From Sphingomonas taxi (lineage in GTDB: Bacteria > Pseudomonadota > Alphaproteobacteria > Sphingomonadales > Sphingomonadaceae), in NCBI RefSeq assembly GCF_000764535.1, contig NZ_CP009571.1:496001-560000 (forward strand): 64,000 nucleotides of DNA, given 5' to 3'. The notes under the pieces were generated by a model that worked only from the letters and a program-made list of their open reading frames with translations, made no database searches and was not told the DNA's origin. Positions 43,401 through 53,493 of this stretch are shown here, piece after piece; positions within the stretch are counted from its first letter, which is position 1, and each line of letters begins with the position of its first letter. Position numbers and translations under genes: made by a program.

Positions 43401-44393
43401 ATGACCGCTGCCTATCCCGCGCTCCGTCTGCGCCGTACCCGTTCGAGCGGCTGGAGCCGCCGCCTCCACGCCGAAACCGTGCTGACCCCGGCCGATCTGA
43501 TCTGGCCGATGTTCATCGTCGGGGGCGAGGGCGTCGAACAGCCGATCGACAGCCTGCCCGGCGTGTCGCGCTGGTCGGTCGACGGCATCGTCGCGCGGGC
43601 GAAGGAAGCGCACGATCTCGGCATTCCCTGCGTTGCGCTGTTTCCGTTCACGCCGGCCGAGCTCAAGACCGACGACGGGCGCGAGGCGCTCAACCCGGAC
43701 AATTTGATGTGCCGTGCGATCCGCGCGATCAAGGATGCGGTGCCCGAGGTCGGCGTGCTGACCGACGTCGCGCTCGACCCCTATACCAGTCACGGCCATG
43801 ACGGGCTGGTCGACGCGGCGGGCTATGTCGTCAACGATTCGACCGCAGACCTGCTGATCCAGCAGGCGCTCAACCAGGCACGTGCCGGTGCCGACATCAT
43901 CGCGCCGTCCGACATGATGGACGGCCGCATCGGCATGATCCGCAGCGCGCTCGAAGGCGAGGGCGCGCACAACGTCCAGATCATGAGCTATGCCGCCAAA
44001 TATGCGAGCGGCTTCTACGGCCCGTTCCGCGACGCGGTCGGCAGCCGCGGGCTGCTCAAGGGCGACAAGAAGACCTATCAGATGGATGCCTCCAACGCGG
44101 AAGAGGCGCTGCGAGAGGTTGCGCTCGACCTTGCCGAGGGCGCGGACAGCGTGATGGTCAAGCCCGGCCTGCCCTATCTCGACATCATCGTGCGGGTGAA
44201 GACGCGCTTCGAGGTGCCGGTGTTCGCCTATCAGGTGTCGGGCGAATATGCGATGCTCGAGGCCTCGGTCGCCGCCGGCGCGGGCGAGCGCGACGCGCTG
44301 GTGCTGGAGACGCTGATGGCGTTCAAGCGCGCCGGCTGTTCAGGCGTGCTGACCTATCACGCAGCGCATGCGGCGCGACTGCTGAATGGCTGA
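43401..44393 (+). CDS. hemB: Delta-aminolevulinic acid dehydratase (porphobilinogen synthase)
   Basis: Condenses two 5-aminolevulinate molecules to porphobilinogen in haem synthesis. The 330-aa protein has both Schiff-base lysines, Lys200 in AAKYASGFYGPFR and Lys254 in VMVKPGLPYLD. At residues 122-135 it reads DVALDPYTSHGHDG, so the three zinc cysteines of the animal and E. coli type are absent and the enzyme should be of the zinc-independent, Mg-stimulated class seen in Pseudomonas and Bradyrhizobium. ATG 43401 has AGGA 7 nt upstream. The MFS/spermidine-synthase gene starts 16 nt after the stop. Confidence 0.97.
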   Translation: MTAAYPALRLRRTRSSGWSRRLHAETVLTPADLIWPMFIVGGEGVEQPIDSLPGVSRWSVDGIVARAKEAHDLGIPCVALFPFTPAELKTDDGREALNPDNLMCRAIRAIKDAVPEVGVLTDVALDPYTSHGHDGLVDAAGYVVNDSTADLLIQQALNQARAGADIIAPSDMMDGRIGMIRSALEGEGAHNVQIMSYAAKYASGFYGPFRDAVGSRGLLKGDKKTYQMDASNAEEALREVALDLAEGADSVMVKPGLPYLDIIVRVKTRFEVPVFAYQVSGEYAMLEASVAAGAGERDALVLETLMAFKRAGCSGVLTYHAAHAARLLNG

Positions 44394-44409
44394 GCCAACG
44401 GAGGGCGCC

Positions 44410-46596
44410 ATGCGCGCCTGCCGCATCACCTTCGTGGTCACGATCCTCACCGGATCGTTCCTGCTGTTCCTCGTCCAGCCGATGGTCGCGCGGATGGCGC
44501 TGCCGCGGCTCGGGGGCGCGCCCGCCGTGTGGAATTCGGCGATGCTCGTCTACCAGACCCTCCTGCTTGGCGGCTACGCCTATGCGCACGCGCTGGCGCG
44601 GGTGCGGCCGGGGTTGCAGGTGCTCATCCATCTCGGGGTGCTGCTGGTCGGCGCGGCATGGTTGCCGATCGGGCTCGCGCTGACCGGTAGCCCGGCGGGT
44701 GTCACCCCGGCGCTGTGGGTGCCGTGGCTGCTCGGTGCATCGATCGGACCATTGTTCTTCGCCGTCTCCGCGCAGGCGCCGCTGGTGCAACGTTGGTTCA
44801 GCATCGCGAGCCGCGAGGGCGATCCCTATGCGCTCTATGCGGCGTCCAACCTCGGCAGTTTCGGCGGGCTGATCGCTTATCCTCTGCTCGTCGAGCCGTT
44901 GCTCGCGCTGCGCCAGCAGAGCTGGCTGTGGAGCGGCGGCTATGTGCTGTTGATCGTGCTGGTGATCGCCTGCGCGTTCCGCCTGCCGCGCGGGGCGAGC
45001 GCCGATGTCGCGCGGCCGACCAGCGTACCGGCGACGCGGCGACGGATAATGCACTGGTTCGCGCTCGCGCTTGTGCCGTCGGGGCTGATGCTCGCGACCT
45101 CGACCTATATCACCACCGATATCGTCGCGATGCCGTTGCTGTGGGTACTGCCGCTCGGCCTTTATCTGCTCAGCTTCACGATCGCCTTCGCCGCCAACCG
45201 CGAGATCGCCGATTTGCTCACCCGGATCGCGCCGATCACCATCCTGATGTTCGGCGGGGTAATGATCGGCGGCTTCAACGAATCGCCGCTGGTCAATCTC
45301 ACCATCGCGTTGACGTTACTGTTCATGGCGTCGGTCGCGCTGCACACCCAGATGTACCGGCTGCGGCCCGAGCCAGACCGGCTGACCGGATTCTACCTCG
45401 CAATGGCGTTCGGCGGCGCGCTTGGCGGCGTGTTCGCCGGGCTGATCGCGCCGGTGGTGTTCGACTGGACCTACGAATATCCGATCCTGATCTTCGCGGC
45501 CGGGCTGCTCGTGCCGCAGGTGTTCCTGACGCACCGCATCCGCAGCCTGTGGACGACGCCGGCGAAGCGCCGCCTCGCCTACGCCGGCGTGGTGGCGATG
45601 CTGGTGCTCCTCACGGCGCTGACCTTCCGCGGGCCGGCGGCGCTGTTCGGCGAGGGGCATCAGGGGCTGACCTTCATCGGCATCGCGCTGATCGGGGTGA
45701 TCTCGGTCGGTGCGCGCCTGTCCTATGCGATGATCCTGGCGGTGACGCTGGTGATCTTCGGCGGCTGGCGCGCGGTGGAGCTGTCGCTCGAACAGGGCGC
45801 GCGGACGCGCAGCTATTTCGGCGTCTACACGATCCGCGACGGGCGCGGCGTACGCGAGCTCGACCATGGCACGACGGTGCACGGCATCCAGTTCACCGGC
45901 AGCCCGGTGCTCGAACGGCTGCCGACCACCTATTACGCGCCGCCCTCCGGTATCGGCCGCGCGATGGAGGCACTCGACGGGCTGTACGGCCCGGCGGCGC
46001 GGGTCGGGGTGGTCGGACTGGGGACCGGCACGCTTGCCTGCTATGCGCAGGCGGCGCAGCGCTGGCGCTTCTACGAGATCGATCCGGCGGTGGTGCGGAT
46101 CGCGCGCGACACCGGCCAATTCACCTATCTCAGGAATTGCCTGCCGCGCCCCGACATCCGTATCGGCGACGCCAGGATCAGCATCGAGGCGGACCGGCCG
46201 GCAAGCCTCGACCTGCTCGCGCTTGACGCCTTCTCGTCCGACGCGATTCCGATGCATCTGATGACGCGCGAGGCGTTCGGCGATTATGCGCGGGTGCTGC
46301 AACCCAAGGGGCTGCTGCTCGTCCATATCTCCAACCGCTTCCTCGATCTCGAGCCGGTCGTCGCCGCCGCGGCGCAGGCGGGCGGCTGGCAGCCGGCCAA
46401 GCTCTATTACCAGCCCGAGCAGCCCACCCCCGTCGCCTCGCCGAGCCAGTGGATCGCGCTGTCCCGGGACCCGGCGACGATGCACGCGCTGGGCAAGGCG
46501 GATGGGCGCTGGGTGCCGCTTACCGCGCGCGCCGGCTTCGTCGCCTGGACCGACGATTATTCGACGATCCTGCCGCTGCTCAAGTGGCGTCGCTAG
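44410..46596 (+). CDS. Fused MFS-like membrane / spermidine-synthase-like protein
   Basis: A 728-aa fusion. About residues 1-455 form 11-13 membrane helices with FLVQPMVARMALPRLGG near the start, and the rest is a spermidine-synthase-like Rossmann domain with VGVVGLGTGTLACYA and LLALDAFSSDAIPMHLMT. Family members are annotated as fused MFS/spermidine synthase; whether they make polyamines is not established, and the usual SpeE substrate motif is not obvious. The start at 44410 is favoured by GGAGGG 5 nt upstream; an ATG at 44386 would overlap hemB. Confidence 0.88.
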   Translation: MRACRITFVVTILTGSFLLFLVQPMVARMALPRLGGAPAVWNSAMLVYQTLLLGGYAYAHALARVRPGLQVLIHLGVLLVGAAWLPIGLALTGSPAGVTPALWVPWLLGASIGPLFFAVSAQAPLVQRWFSIASREGDPYALYAASNLGSFGGLIAYPLLVEPLLALRQQSWLWSGGYVLLIVLVIACAFRLPRGASADVARPTSVPATRRRIMHWFALALVPSGLMLATSTYITTDIVAMPLLWVLPLGLYLLSFTIAFAANREIADLLTRIAPITILMFGGVMIGGFNESPLVNLTIALTLLFMASVALHTQMYRLRPEPDRLTGFYLAMAFGGALGGVFAGLIAPVVFDWTYEYPILIFAAGLLVPQVFLTHRIRSLWTTPAKRRLAYAGVVAMLVLLTALTFRGPAALFGEGHQGLTFIGIALIGVISVGARLSYAMILAVTLVIFGGWRAVELSLEQGARTRSYFGVYTIRDGRGVRELDHGTTVHGIQFTGSPVLERLPTTYYAPPSGIGRAMEALDGLYGPAARVGVVGLGTGTLACYAQAAQRWRFYEIDPAVVRIARDTGQFTYLRNCLPRPDIRIGDARISIEADRPASLDLLALDAFSSDAIPMHLMTREAFGDYARVLQPKGLLLVHISNRFLDLEPVVAAAAQAGGWQPAKLYYQPEQPTPVASPSQWIALSRDPATMHALGKADGRWVPLTARAGFVAWTDDYSTILPLLKWRR

Positions 46597-47096
46597 GCGG
46601 CGGGCAGCATCGCCTGCAGCCGGTCGATCGTGCCACTCTGTCGATCCGCCTCGGCGACGATCCGTTCGCGCAGCGTGGCGAGTGCGGGATAGGCGGGGGC
46701 GAGCGCCGCGGCACGGTCGGTCGCCGCCCGGTCCAGATCGGTGAGCAGCGACGAGGTCTGCGCCCGCCAGTCGTCCAGTCCGGCCAGCGCCGATTGCGCA
46801 TCGAGCCAGGCGTCGCTGCCGACGCCTTTGCCCCGCGCGCGGCCGGCGGCGGCGTCGGCCTTGGCGGCATCGCTGCCGTACCCCTTGGCGATCGTATCGA
46901 GCGTGCGCTGCCAGTCGGCGATCTTCGCATCGAGCGCCGGATCGGGCTTGGCTTCGACGATCGCGACCGCCGGCTCTGCGAAGCCCAGTTTCTCCACCGC
47001 ACGCGGCGCCAGCGACGGATAGGGCGTCGCATCGTGCGCGCAGCCGGCGAGCGGGAGGAGGACGAGCACGGGGGCGAACAGGGGGGCGGTTTTCAT
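46593..47096 (-). CDS. Small alpha-helical lipoprotein, unknown
   Basis: A 167-aa protein with a lipobox, LPLAGC, at the end of a 19-residue signal, so it should be lipid-anchored in the envelope. The mature part is helical, Ala/Asp/Arg-rich (LDAKIADWQRTLDTIAKGYG, LDDWRAQTSSLLTDLDRA) with a coiled-coil look and no motif I know. Its last 4 nt overlap the convergent end of the MFS fusion gene. Confidence 0.8.
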   Translation of the reverse strand: MKTAPLFAPVLVLLPLAGCAHDATPYPSLAPRAVEKLGFAEPAVAIVEAKPDPALDAKIADWQRTLDTIAKGYGSDAAKADAAAGRARGKGVGSDAWLDAQSALAGLDDWRAQTSSLLTDLDRAATDRAAALAPAYPALATLRERIVAEADRQSGTIDRLQAMLPAA

Positions 47097-47178
47097 GCCA
47101 TCGGTCTATGCGCGCGCAGAAAATGGCGCAACGCACTTGCGCCGGGCGAAACGTCTGCTATCAGCGCGCCTCCGATGT

Positions 47179-47255
47179 GCGCCCGTAGCTCAGCTGGATA
47201 GAGCATCAGACTACGAATCTGAGGGTCGGACGTTCGAATCGTTCCGGGCGCACCA
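47179..47255 (+). tRNA. tRNA-Arg (ACG)
   Basis: 77 nt with encoded CCA. Acceptor GCGCCCG pairs with CGGGCGC, discriminator A; anticodon stem TCAGA/TCTGA closes the loop CTACGAA with ACG at 47213-47215; T-loop TTCGAAT. The A34 would be edited to inosine by TadA. A terminator follows directly. Confidence 0.97.
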
Positions 47256-47261
47256 GGATCT

Positions 47262-47296
47262 CCCCCGCGGACCAGAGATGGTTCGGCGGGGGTTTT
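47262..47296 (+). terminator. Intrinsic terminator of tRNA-Arg
   Basis: CCCCCGC (47262-47268) pairs with GCGGGGG (47286-47292), extended inward by GGACC/GGTTC, then TTTT at 47293-47296. Confidence 0.85.
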
Positions 47297-47357
47297 CATA
47301 TCCCCCGTCGGCGATCGCGGGGTGGCCGTGCGGCGGATGACGGCCTAAGCGCTGGCC

Positions 47358-48353
47358 ATGCTGCGCGCGATCCTCTCCTTCTTCGAACCCTTCATCCTGA
47401 TGCTGCTCGGCACGGTGGTGATCGCCAGTCTGGTGCCGGCGCGAGGGGTCTATGCGGATATCGTCGCTGGCGCCGCGGATGTCGGCATCGTGCTGCTCTT
47501 CTTCCTGCACGGCGCCAAATTGTCACGCGCCGCGATATGGGAGGGGGCGCGCAACTGGCGGCTGCATCTCACCGTCGTTGCCACCACCTTCCTCGTCTTC
47601 CCGCTGTTCGGCCTCGCGCTCGGCCGGCTGCCCGGTCTCACCGGCGCGGTGGCGACGGGGATGCTGTTCCTCACCTTGCTCCCGTCGACGGTCCAATCGT
47701 CGATCGCCTTCACCGCGATCGCGCGCGGCAACGTCGCCGCGGCGGTGTGCAGCGCCTCCTTCTCCAACCTGGTCGGCATCGTGCTGACCCCGGCGCTGGT
47801 CGCGCTGCTGATCGGCAGCGGCGTCGGCGGGCAGGGGAGCGGCATTTCGCTGTCGGCGGTCGAGGCGATCGTCGCGCAGTTGCTGCTCCCGTTCGTCGCC
47901 GGCCATCTGCTGCGGCCGTGGATCGGCGGCTTCGTCGCGCGGCAGAAGCGGCTGCTAATGATCGTCGATCGCGGCTCGATCCTGCTCGTCGTCTACAGCG
48001 CCTTCGGGGCGGCGGTGGTCGAGGGGCTGTGGCACCGCGTGTCCCCGGAGGACCTGATGCTGATCGGCCTCTTCTGTTCGGTGCTGCTCGCTGCGGTGCT
48101 GGCGTTCACCTGGCTGGCCGGGCGGCTGCTCGGTCTGCCCCGCGAGGATGCAATCGTGCTGCTGTTCTGCGGCTCCAAGAAGAGCCTCGCCGCCGGCGTG
48201 CCGATGGCGGGCGTGCTGTTTCCCGCGGCGCAGGTCGGCGCGGTGCTGTTGCCGGTGATGCTGTTCCACCAGCTCCAGCTGATCGCCTGCGCGGTGATCG
48301 CGCGGCGCTACGCCGATGCGGCGGGCGTGACTGAAACGGAGGTCAGCGTGTAG
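47358..48353 (+). CDS. Bile acid:sodium symporter family transporter
   Basis: A 331-aa protein with about ten helices of the SBF-like family (NTCP/ASBT fold). LFFLHGAKLSRAAIWEG near residue 50, TLLPSTVQSSIAFTAIARGN, ASFSNLVGIVLTP and LFCGSKKSLAAGVPMA are the conserved crossover regions. The substrate is more likely an organic acid or a vitamin-like compound than a bile acid. The gene ends 11 nt inside the convergent cysQ gene. Confidence 0.9.
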   Translation: MLRAILSFFEPFILMLLGTVVIASLVPARGVYADIVAGAADVGIVLLFFLHGAKLSRAAIWEGARNWRLHLTVVATTFLVFPLFGLALGRLPGLTGAVATGMLFLTLLPSTVQSSIAFTAIARGNVAAAVCSASFSNLVGIVLTPALVALLIGSGVGGQGSGISLSAVEAIVAQLLLPFVAGHLLRPWIGGFVARQKRLLMIVDRGSILLVVYSAFGAAVVEGLWHRVSPEDLMLIGLFCSVLLAAVLAFTWLAGRLLGLPREDAIVLLFCGSKKSLAAGVPMAGVLFPAAQVGAVLLPVMLFHQLQLIACAVIARRYADAAGVTETEVSV

Positions 48354-49092
48354 CCGCCGCGACCGCCGCCAGCACCTGGTCCGCCAGTTCAGGGCGGCAG
48401 ATCAGCAGGTCGGGGAGCAGCGGATTGGCGCAATTGTAGACCAGTGGGCTGCCGTCGATGCGCGAGGCATGGAGGCCCGCCGCCAGCGCCACCGCGGCGG
48501 GCGCGCAATTGTCCCATTCATACTGGCCGCCGTCGTGCAGGTAGATGTCGGCGCGGCCGTCGACCACCGCCATCGCCTTGACCCCCGCCGACCCCATGCC
48601 GACGCGCGTCGTCGCCAGCGCCTCGCTGACCCGCGCGACCATGTCGGTCATGCGGGTGCGGCTGACCACCATGCGCGGCGCGGCGGCGCTGCGCAGGTGC
48701 GTGCAGCGCGCCTCGGCGGTGGTGTAGACGCGGCCGGTGGTCGGCACCGCCACCGCGCCCACCGTCGGACGGCCGCCGATCGCGAGGCCGATATGCACCG
48801 CCCAATCGTCGAGCCCCTCGGCATAGTCGCGGGTGCCGTCGAGCGGGTCGACGATCCATACCCGCTCCGCCGCACAGCGGGCGCGGTCGTCGATCGATTC
48901 CTCCGACAGGATGAAATCGTCGGGTCGTGCGGCGCGCAGACGATCGAGGATCAGCGTGTTCGCCTCGCGATCGCCGGCGTCGCCGAGCGCCTTGCCGTGC
49001 GCGTCGCCACGGTCACGGATCGCGAGCAGCAGCGCGCCGGCCTCTACGGCGACGCTACGCGCCAGTTCGACGTCGGTGGCCGCAGCCGTCAC
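48343..49092 (-). CDS. cysQ: 3'(2'),5'-bisphosphate nucleotidase CysQ
   Basis: Hydrolyses PAP, the by-product of PAPS reduction, back to AMP. The 249-aa protein belongs to the lithium-sensitive inositol-monophosphatase family, with the metal site [19 protein letters not shown] and the second-part [17 protein letters not shown]. The start is GTG at 49092, overlapping the cysNC stop by 4 nt (GTGA); an upstream GTG at 49107 is open too. Third gene of cysD-cysNC-cysQ, and its place supports the PAP-recycling role. Confidence 0.93.
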   Translation of the reverse strand: MTAAATDVELARSVAVEAGALLLAIRDRGDAHGKALGDAGDREANTLILDRLRAARPDDFILSEESIDDRARCAAERVWIVDPLDGTRDYAEGLDDWAVHIGLAIGGRPTVGAVAVPTTGRVYTTAEARCTHLRSAAAPRMVVSRTRMTDMVARVSEALATTRVGMGSAGVKAMAVVDGRADIYLHDGGQYEWDNCAPAAVALAAGLHASRIDGSPLVYNCANPLLPDLLICRPELADQVLAAVAAATR

Positions 49093-51002
49093 AGTTCGAA
49101 ACTCCACACGCCGAGCACATGCTCGACGATCCGTTCGGCGGCAGCCTCGGCGCTTTCGCGACGCGTGTCGATATGGATATCGGGCCGCTCCGGCGGTTCG
49201 TAGGGGCTGGAGATACCGGTGAAATGCGCGATCTCACCGGCACGCGCCTTGGCGTAGAGGCCCTTGGGGTCGCGCGCCTCCGCCTCGGCCAGCGGCGTAT
49301 CGACGAAGATCTCGACGAACTCGCCGGCGGGCAGCAAACCGCGCACCAGATCGCGCTCGGCACGGAACGGCGAGATGAAGGCGGTCAACACGATCAGCCC
49401 GGCATCGGTCATCAATTTGGCGACCTCGCCGACGCGGCGGATGTTCTCGATCCGGTCGGCATCGCTGAAGCCGAGGTCCTTGTTGAGCCCGTGGCGGACG
49501 TTGTCGCCGTCGAGCAGGAAGCTGTGGCGGCCGAGCGCATGCAGCTTCTTCTCGACCAGATTGGCGATCGTCGACTTGCCCGATCCCGACAGGCCGGTGA
49601 ACCACAGCAGCCGTGGCGACTGGCCCTTCTGCCGGGCGTGCGCCTCGCGGGTGATGTCGACCGATTGCCAATGGACGTTCTGCGCGCGGCGCAGCGCGTG
49701 GTGGATCATCCCGGCGGCGACCGTTGCATTGGTCTCGCGATCGATCAGGATGAAGCCGCCGAGTTCGTGGCTGTCGGCATAGGGCTGGAAGACCAGCGGC
49801 GCGTCGGTGAACACCTCCGCCACGCCGATATCGTTGAGCGCCAGCGTCTTGGCCGAGAGATGCGCCTGCGTGTTGACGTCGACGACGTGCGCCGGTGGCT
49901 GCACCGTCGCGCCGACGGTGCGCGTGCCGAGCTTGAGCCAATAGCCGCGACCGGGGACGAGCGCGGTATCGGCGAGCCAGACGAGCGTCGCCTCAAACTG
50001 GTTGGCGGCCTCGGGCGGCGCCTCGGCGGCGGCGATCACGTCGCCGCGCGAGCAATCGACCTCGTCGGCGAGCACCAGCGTCACCGCCTCGCCGGCGCCG
50101 GCCGTGTCGCGATCGCCGTCATGGGTGACGATCCGCGCGACCTTGCTCGTCTTGCCCGATGGGACGATCCGGATGGGATCGCCGGTGCGGATGCGGCCGG
50201 CGGCGATCGTGCCGGCGAAGCCGCGGAAATCGAGATCGGGCCGGTTGACCCATTGCACCGGCAGCCGGAACGGTGCGGCTGTCGCCCGATCGGCCTCGAT
50301 CGGCACCGTCTCGAGAAGCGGCAGCAGCGCCGGCCCCTCGTACCAGGGCATGGCGTCGGAGCGGGCCAGTATGTTGGCGCCGGTCAGGCCGGAGAGCGGG
50401 ATGGCGGTGAAGCCGGCGATGCCGATACTGTCTGCGAACGCCGTGTAATCGGCAACGATCTGCTCGAATCGCGCCTGATCGTGATCGACCAGATCCATCT
50501 TGTTCACCGCAAGCACGATGTGGCGGATGCCGATCAGATGGGCGAGGAAGGAATGGCGCCGCGTCTGCGTCAGCACGCCCTTGCGTGCGTCGATCAGGAT
50601 CACCGCGAGGTCGGCGGTCGAGGCGCCGGTCACCATGTTGCGGGTATATTGTTCGTGGCCGGGCGTGTCGGCGACGATGAACTTGCGCTTGTCGGTGGCG
50701 AAGAAGCGATAGGCGACGTCGATCGTGATGCCCTGCTCGCGCTCGGCGGCAAGCCCGTCGACGAGCAGGGCGAAATCGATATTCTGCCCCTGCGTGCCGA
50801 GCCGCTTGCTGTCCGCCTCGAGCTGGCTGAGCTGATCCTCGAAGATCGTCTTCGAATCATACAGCAGCCGGCCGATCAGCGTCGACTTGCCGTCGTCCAC
50901 CGAGCCGCAGGTGATGAAGCGCAGCATCGACTTATGCGCATGGCCGTCGAGATAGGCATGGATGTCCGCGGCGATCAGCGCGTCGGGCGTATAAGCGGTC
51001 AT
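49089..51002 (-). CDS. cysNC: Sulfate adenylyltransferase large subunit / APS kinase fusion
   Basis: A 637-aa bifunctional protein. The N-terminal CysN GTPase (P-loop GSVDDGKST at 33-41, then [12 protein letters not shown] and NKMDLVDHD) drives formation of APS with CysD. The C-terminal APS kinase (P-loop GLSGSGKST near 468-476, [15 protein letters not shown]) makes PAPS. The fusion is frequent in alphaproteobacteria. The ATG overlaps the cysD stop (TGATG), so expression is tightly coupled. A longer frame into cysD is spurious. Confidence 0.96.
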   Translation of the reverse strand: MTAYTPDALIAADIHAYLDGHAHKSMLRFITCGSVDDGKSTLIGRLLYDSKTIFEDQLSQLEADSKRLGTQGQNIDFALLVDGLAAEREQGITIDVAYRFFATDKRKFIVADTPGHEQYTRNMVTGASTADLAVILIDARKGVLTQTRRHSFLAHLIGIRHIVLAVNKMDLVDHDQARFEQIVADYTAFADSIGIAGFTAIPLSGLTGANILARSDAMPWYEGPALLPLLETVPIEADRATAAPFRLPVQWVNRPDLDFRGFAGTIAAGRIRTGDPIRIVPSGKTSKVARIVTHDGDRDTAGAGEAVTLVLADEVDCSRGDVIAAAEAPPEAANQFEATLVWLADTALVPGRGYWLKLGTRTVGATVQPPAHVVDVNTQAHLSAKTLALNDIGVAEVFTDAPLVFQPYADSHELGGFILIDRETNATVAAGMIHHALRRAQNVHWQSVDITREAHARQKGQSPRLLWFTGLSGSGKSTIANLVEKKLHALGRHSFLLDGDNVRHGLNKDLGFSDADRIENIRRVGEVAKLMTDAGLIVLTAFISPFRAERDLVRGLLPAGEFVEIFVDTPLAEAEARDPKGLYAKARAGEIAHFTGISSPYEPPERPDIHIDTRRESAEAAAERIVEHVLGVWSFEL

Positions 51003-51901
51003 CAGAAATACCCCTCGCGCTTCTTCTTCTCCATGCTGGCGGCCTGATCGTGGTCGATCGCGCGGCCCTGCCGTTCGGAGGTGGTGGTGAGCAGCATCTC
51101 CTGGATCACGTCGGGCAAGGTTGCCGCCGCGCTCTCCACCGCCCCGGTAAGCGGATAGCAGCCGAGCGTGCGGAAGCGGATCGAGCGTTCGACCGGCACT
51201 TCGCCGGGATGCAACCGAAAGCGATCGTCGTCGACCATAAGCAGCATGCCGTCGCGCTCCACCGTCGGGCGCGGCGCGGCGAAATAGAGCGGCACGATCT
51301 CGATCCCCTGATCGAGGATGTACTGCCAGATATCGAGCTCGGTCCAGTTGGACAAAGGGAACACCCGGATGCTCTCGCCGCGGTGGATGCGCGCATTGTA
51401 GAGGCTCCACAATTCGGGTCGCTGCGCCTTGGGGTCCCAGCCCTGGCTCGCCGAGCGGAACGAGAAGATCCGCTCCTTGGCGCGGCTCTTCTCCTCGTCG
51501 CGGCGCGCGCCGCCGAAGGCGACGTCGTAGCCGCCCGCCTTCAGCGCCTGTTTGAGCCCCTCGGTCTTCCACAGGTCGGTGTGGCGGCTGCCGTGATCGA
51601 AGGGGTTGATCCCCGCGGCGACCGCATCGGGATTGGTGTGGACGATCAGCTCTATTCCGGCATCGGCCGCGGCCTTGTCGCGAAGGTCGTACATCGCGCG
51701 AAATTTCCACGTCGTATCGACGTGCAGCAGCGGGAAGGGCGGGCGTGCGGGGAAGAAGGCCTTGCGCGCGAGATGCAGCATGACCGCCGAATCCTTGCCG
51801 ACCGAATAGAGCATCACCGGCCGTTCCGCCTCGGCGACGACTTCGCGCATGATGTGGATGCTTTCGGCTTCAAGCCGTTGTAAATGGGTAAGCCCGCTCA
51901 T
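51002..51901 (-). CDS. cysD: Sulfate adenylyltransferase small subunit CysD
   Basis: The catalytic subunit of ATP sulfurylase, 299 aa. [11 protein letters not shown] is the PP-loop that binds [33 protein letters not shown] and [11 protein letters not shown] are the standard CysD blocks, and the chain ends in KKREGYF. It leads the cysD-cysNC-cysQ operon. The start ATG 51901 ([11 protein letters not shown]) matches homologues; no clear ribosome site is visible. Confidence 0.97.
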   Translation of the reverse strand: MSGLTHLQRLEAESIHIMREVVAEAERPVMLYSVGKDSAVMLHLARKAFFPARPPFPLLHVDTTWKFRAMYDLRDKAAADAGIELIVHTNPDAVAAGINPFDHGSRHTDLWKTEGLKQALKAGGYDVAFGGARRDEEKSRAKERIFSFRSASQGWDPKAQRPELWSLYNARIHRGESIRVFPLSNWTELDIWQYILDQGIEIVPLYFAAPRPTVERDGMLLMVDDDRFRLHPGEVPVERSIRFRTLGCYPLTGAVESAAATLPDVIQEMLLTTTSERQGRAIDHDQAASMEKKKREGYF

Positions 51902-51959
51902 CAGCGTTCAGATAAGCATCCTGCGCGACGAAGCGACGAACTTATCCTATCGGGCGGCC

Positions 51960-52178
51960 CTAGTCCGACTGCCGCCGCTCGACCGAATCGAGCAGCACGC
52001 CGCCGACCATGAACACCGCGATTGGACAGCAGGCGAACAGCAGCCAGCCGCCATAGCCCGGATATTGCTGGAGATAATGGATGCCGCGCTCGACCGCGCC
52101 GAGGCCGAGCCCATAGATGACGAGGAACGCCTCGAATTTCGTCTTGATGGTGAAGAGGCGTTTGATCCGTGTCCACAT
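51960..52178 (-). CDS. 72-aa two-helix membrane protein
   Basis: A small protein with a basic start (MWTRIKRLFTIKTKFEAF) and two hydrophobic helices (FLVIYGLGLGAVERGIHYL and GGWLLFACCPIAVFMVGGV). It resembles small sphingomonad proteins of unknown function. GGGGCAG precedes the ATG at 52178; a start at 52223 would add 15 residues. It lies 58 nt upstream of cysD, on the same strand. Confidence 0.65.
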   Translation of the reverse strand: MWTRIKRLFTIKTKFEAFLVIYGLGLGAVERGIHYLQQYPGYGGWLLFACCPIAVFMVGGVLLDSVERRQSD

Positions 52179-52254
52179 GCGCTGCCCCACGCAAGCACCG
52201 GGCCAGTGGCGGAAAACGGCCATTTGCCGCGGGCGGCATTAGGTTAATTGTTAA

Positions 52255-53493
52255 TTAACTCGACAGGTTCAACGCCCCCCGCAGCCGGCCGTGCGCGGTT
52301 TCGATGTCCCGGATGAGGGCGGCGTCGCCGAGTGCGTCGGGGTCGATCGTCTCGGGCCACCAGCGGCGGACGATCGCGCCGATCGCATCGAGCTTCGCCG
52401 CATCGACGAGGAAGCGCGGATCGATCGACGCGGGATCGCCGACGACGCGCAGCCGCAGGCAGGCGGGGCCGCCGCCATTGGCCATCGATTGGGTCACGTC
52501 GACCGTTTCGACCCGGCGGATCGGGCCGTTGCCGGCCTGATGGCGTTCGAGCCAGCCCCAGACCGCGCTATTGGCCCTAGCCTCCATCGGCACGACCAGC
52601 GTCGGCCCCTGCGCGGTCGTCACGAGCTGCGCGTTGAACAGATAGGAGGCGATCGCGTCGGCGAGACTGACCTCGCTTTCCGGCACCTCGACGATCTCGA
52701 CTTCGGGCAGCAGGCGGCGCAGATCGGCGTAGAGCCGGTCCTTGTCGGCGAAGGCGCGCTCGTGCGCGAACAGCACGCGTTCGTTGGCGACCGCGACGAC
52801 GTCGTTGTGGAAGGCACCGGCGGCGACCGCCTCCTCCGACTGCTGGACGAACAGCGTCTGTGCCGGATCGAGCCGATGCGCGCGCGCGATCGCGGCGCTC
52901 GCCTGCAGGTGCTGCCGGGCCGGGAAATGGCCGCCAGCGACGGTGTAGACGAACAGTTCGACCCCCGGCGCGTCATGCGCCGCGGCCAGCCGCATGTGGT
53001 TGGCCGCGCCCTCGTCGCCGAACGGGGCGGGGATCGGCGCGTGGACGGCGAAGGCGTCTTTCGCGAAGGCGGTGCGGAGCTGCGCCAGCGTCTCGGGCCA
53101 TTCGTGACTGCGATGCGGCATCGTCATCAGATTGGCGACGGTGAGATGGCAGCGGCCGTCCGCCGTATCCGGCGCCGGCGAGACGGTCGCGGCATTGGCG
53201 GCCCACATCGCCGAGGCGGACATGGCTTGCGCCTGCAACAGCGGCGGCGCGTCTTCGTAGCGGGTCGACAGCGCATCGAGCCACGCCCGGTCCGGCCGCC
53301 GGTGCGGCAGCAGCACGCCCTGCGTCAGCCCGAGCGCGAGATTGGCGCGCATCTTGTCGAGCCCCTGCAACGCCGCCGCGCGCGGCTGCGACAGCTGCCC
53401 GGCATGCGCGGTCGCGGCGAGATTGCCCGGCGAAAGGCCGGCATAATTGTGGCTGGGGCCGACGATGCCGTCGAAATTGATCTCGATCACCAC
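52255..53493 (-). CDS. astB: N-succinylarginine dihydrolase
   Basis: Second enzyme of the arginine succinyltransferase (AST) pathway: splits N-succinylarginine into N-succinylornithine, CO2 and ammonia. The 412-aa protein shows NFDGIVGPSHNYAGLS at the start, EGAANHMRL and the catalytic Cys in NGGGPACLRLRV. Its ATG lies 7 nt inside the end of astA. The gene ends in an AT-rich palindrome (GTTAATTAAC at the stop codon). Slightly shorter than E. coli AstB. Confidence 0.96.
   Translation of the reverse strand: MVIEINFDGIVGPSHNYAGLSPGNLAATAHAGQLSQPRAAALQGLDKMRANLALGLTQGVLLPHRRPDRAWLDALSTRYEDAPPLLQAQAMSASAMWAANAATVSPAPDTADGRCHLTVANLMTMPHRSHEWPETLAQLRTAFAKDAFAVHAPIPAPFGDEGAANHMRLAAAHDAPGVELFVYTVAGGHFPARQHLQASAAIARAHRLDPAQTLFVQQSEEAVAAGAFHNDVVAVANERVLFAHERAFADKDRLYADLRRLLPEVEIVEVPESEVSLADAIASYLFNAQLVTTAQGPTLVVPMEARANSAVWGWLERHQAGNGPIRRVETVDVTQSMANGGGPACLRLRVVGDPASIDPRFLVDAAKLDAIGAIVRRWWPETIDPDALGDAALIRDIETAHGRLRGALNLSS

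Noticed and set aside
47179..47255. tRNA-Arg as integration site
   Set aside because: A terminator follows directly and no repeated 3' end was seen nearby.
47358..48353. True bile-acid uptake
   Set aside because: The family name comes from animal homologues; no bile-acid metabolism genes are nearby, so a different substrate is more likely.
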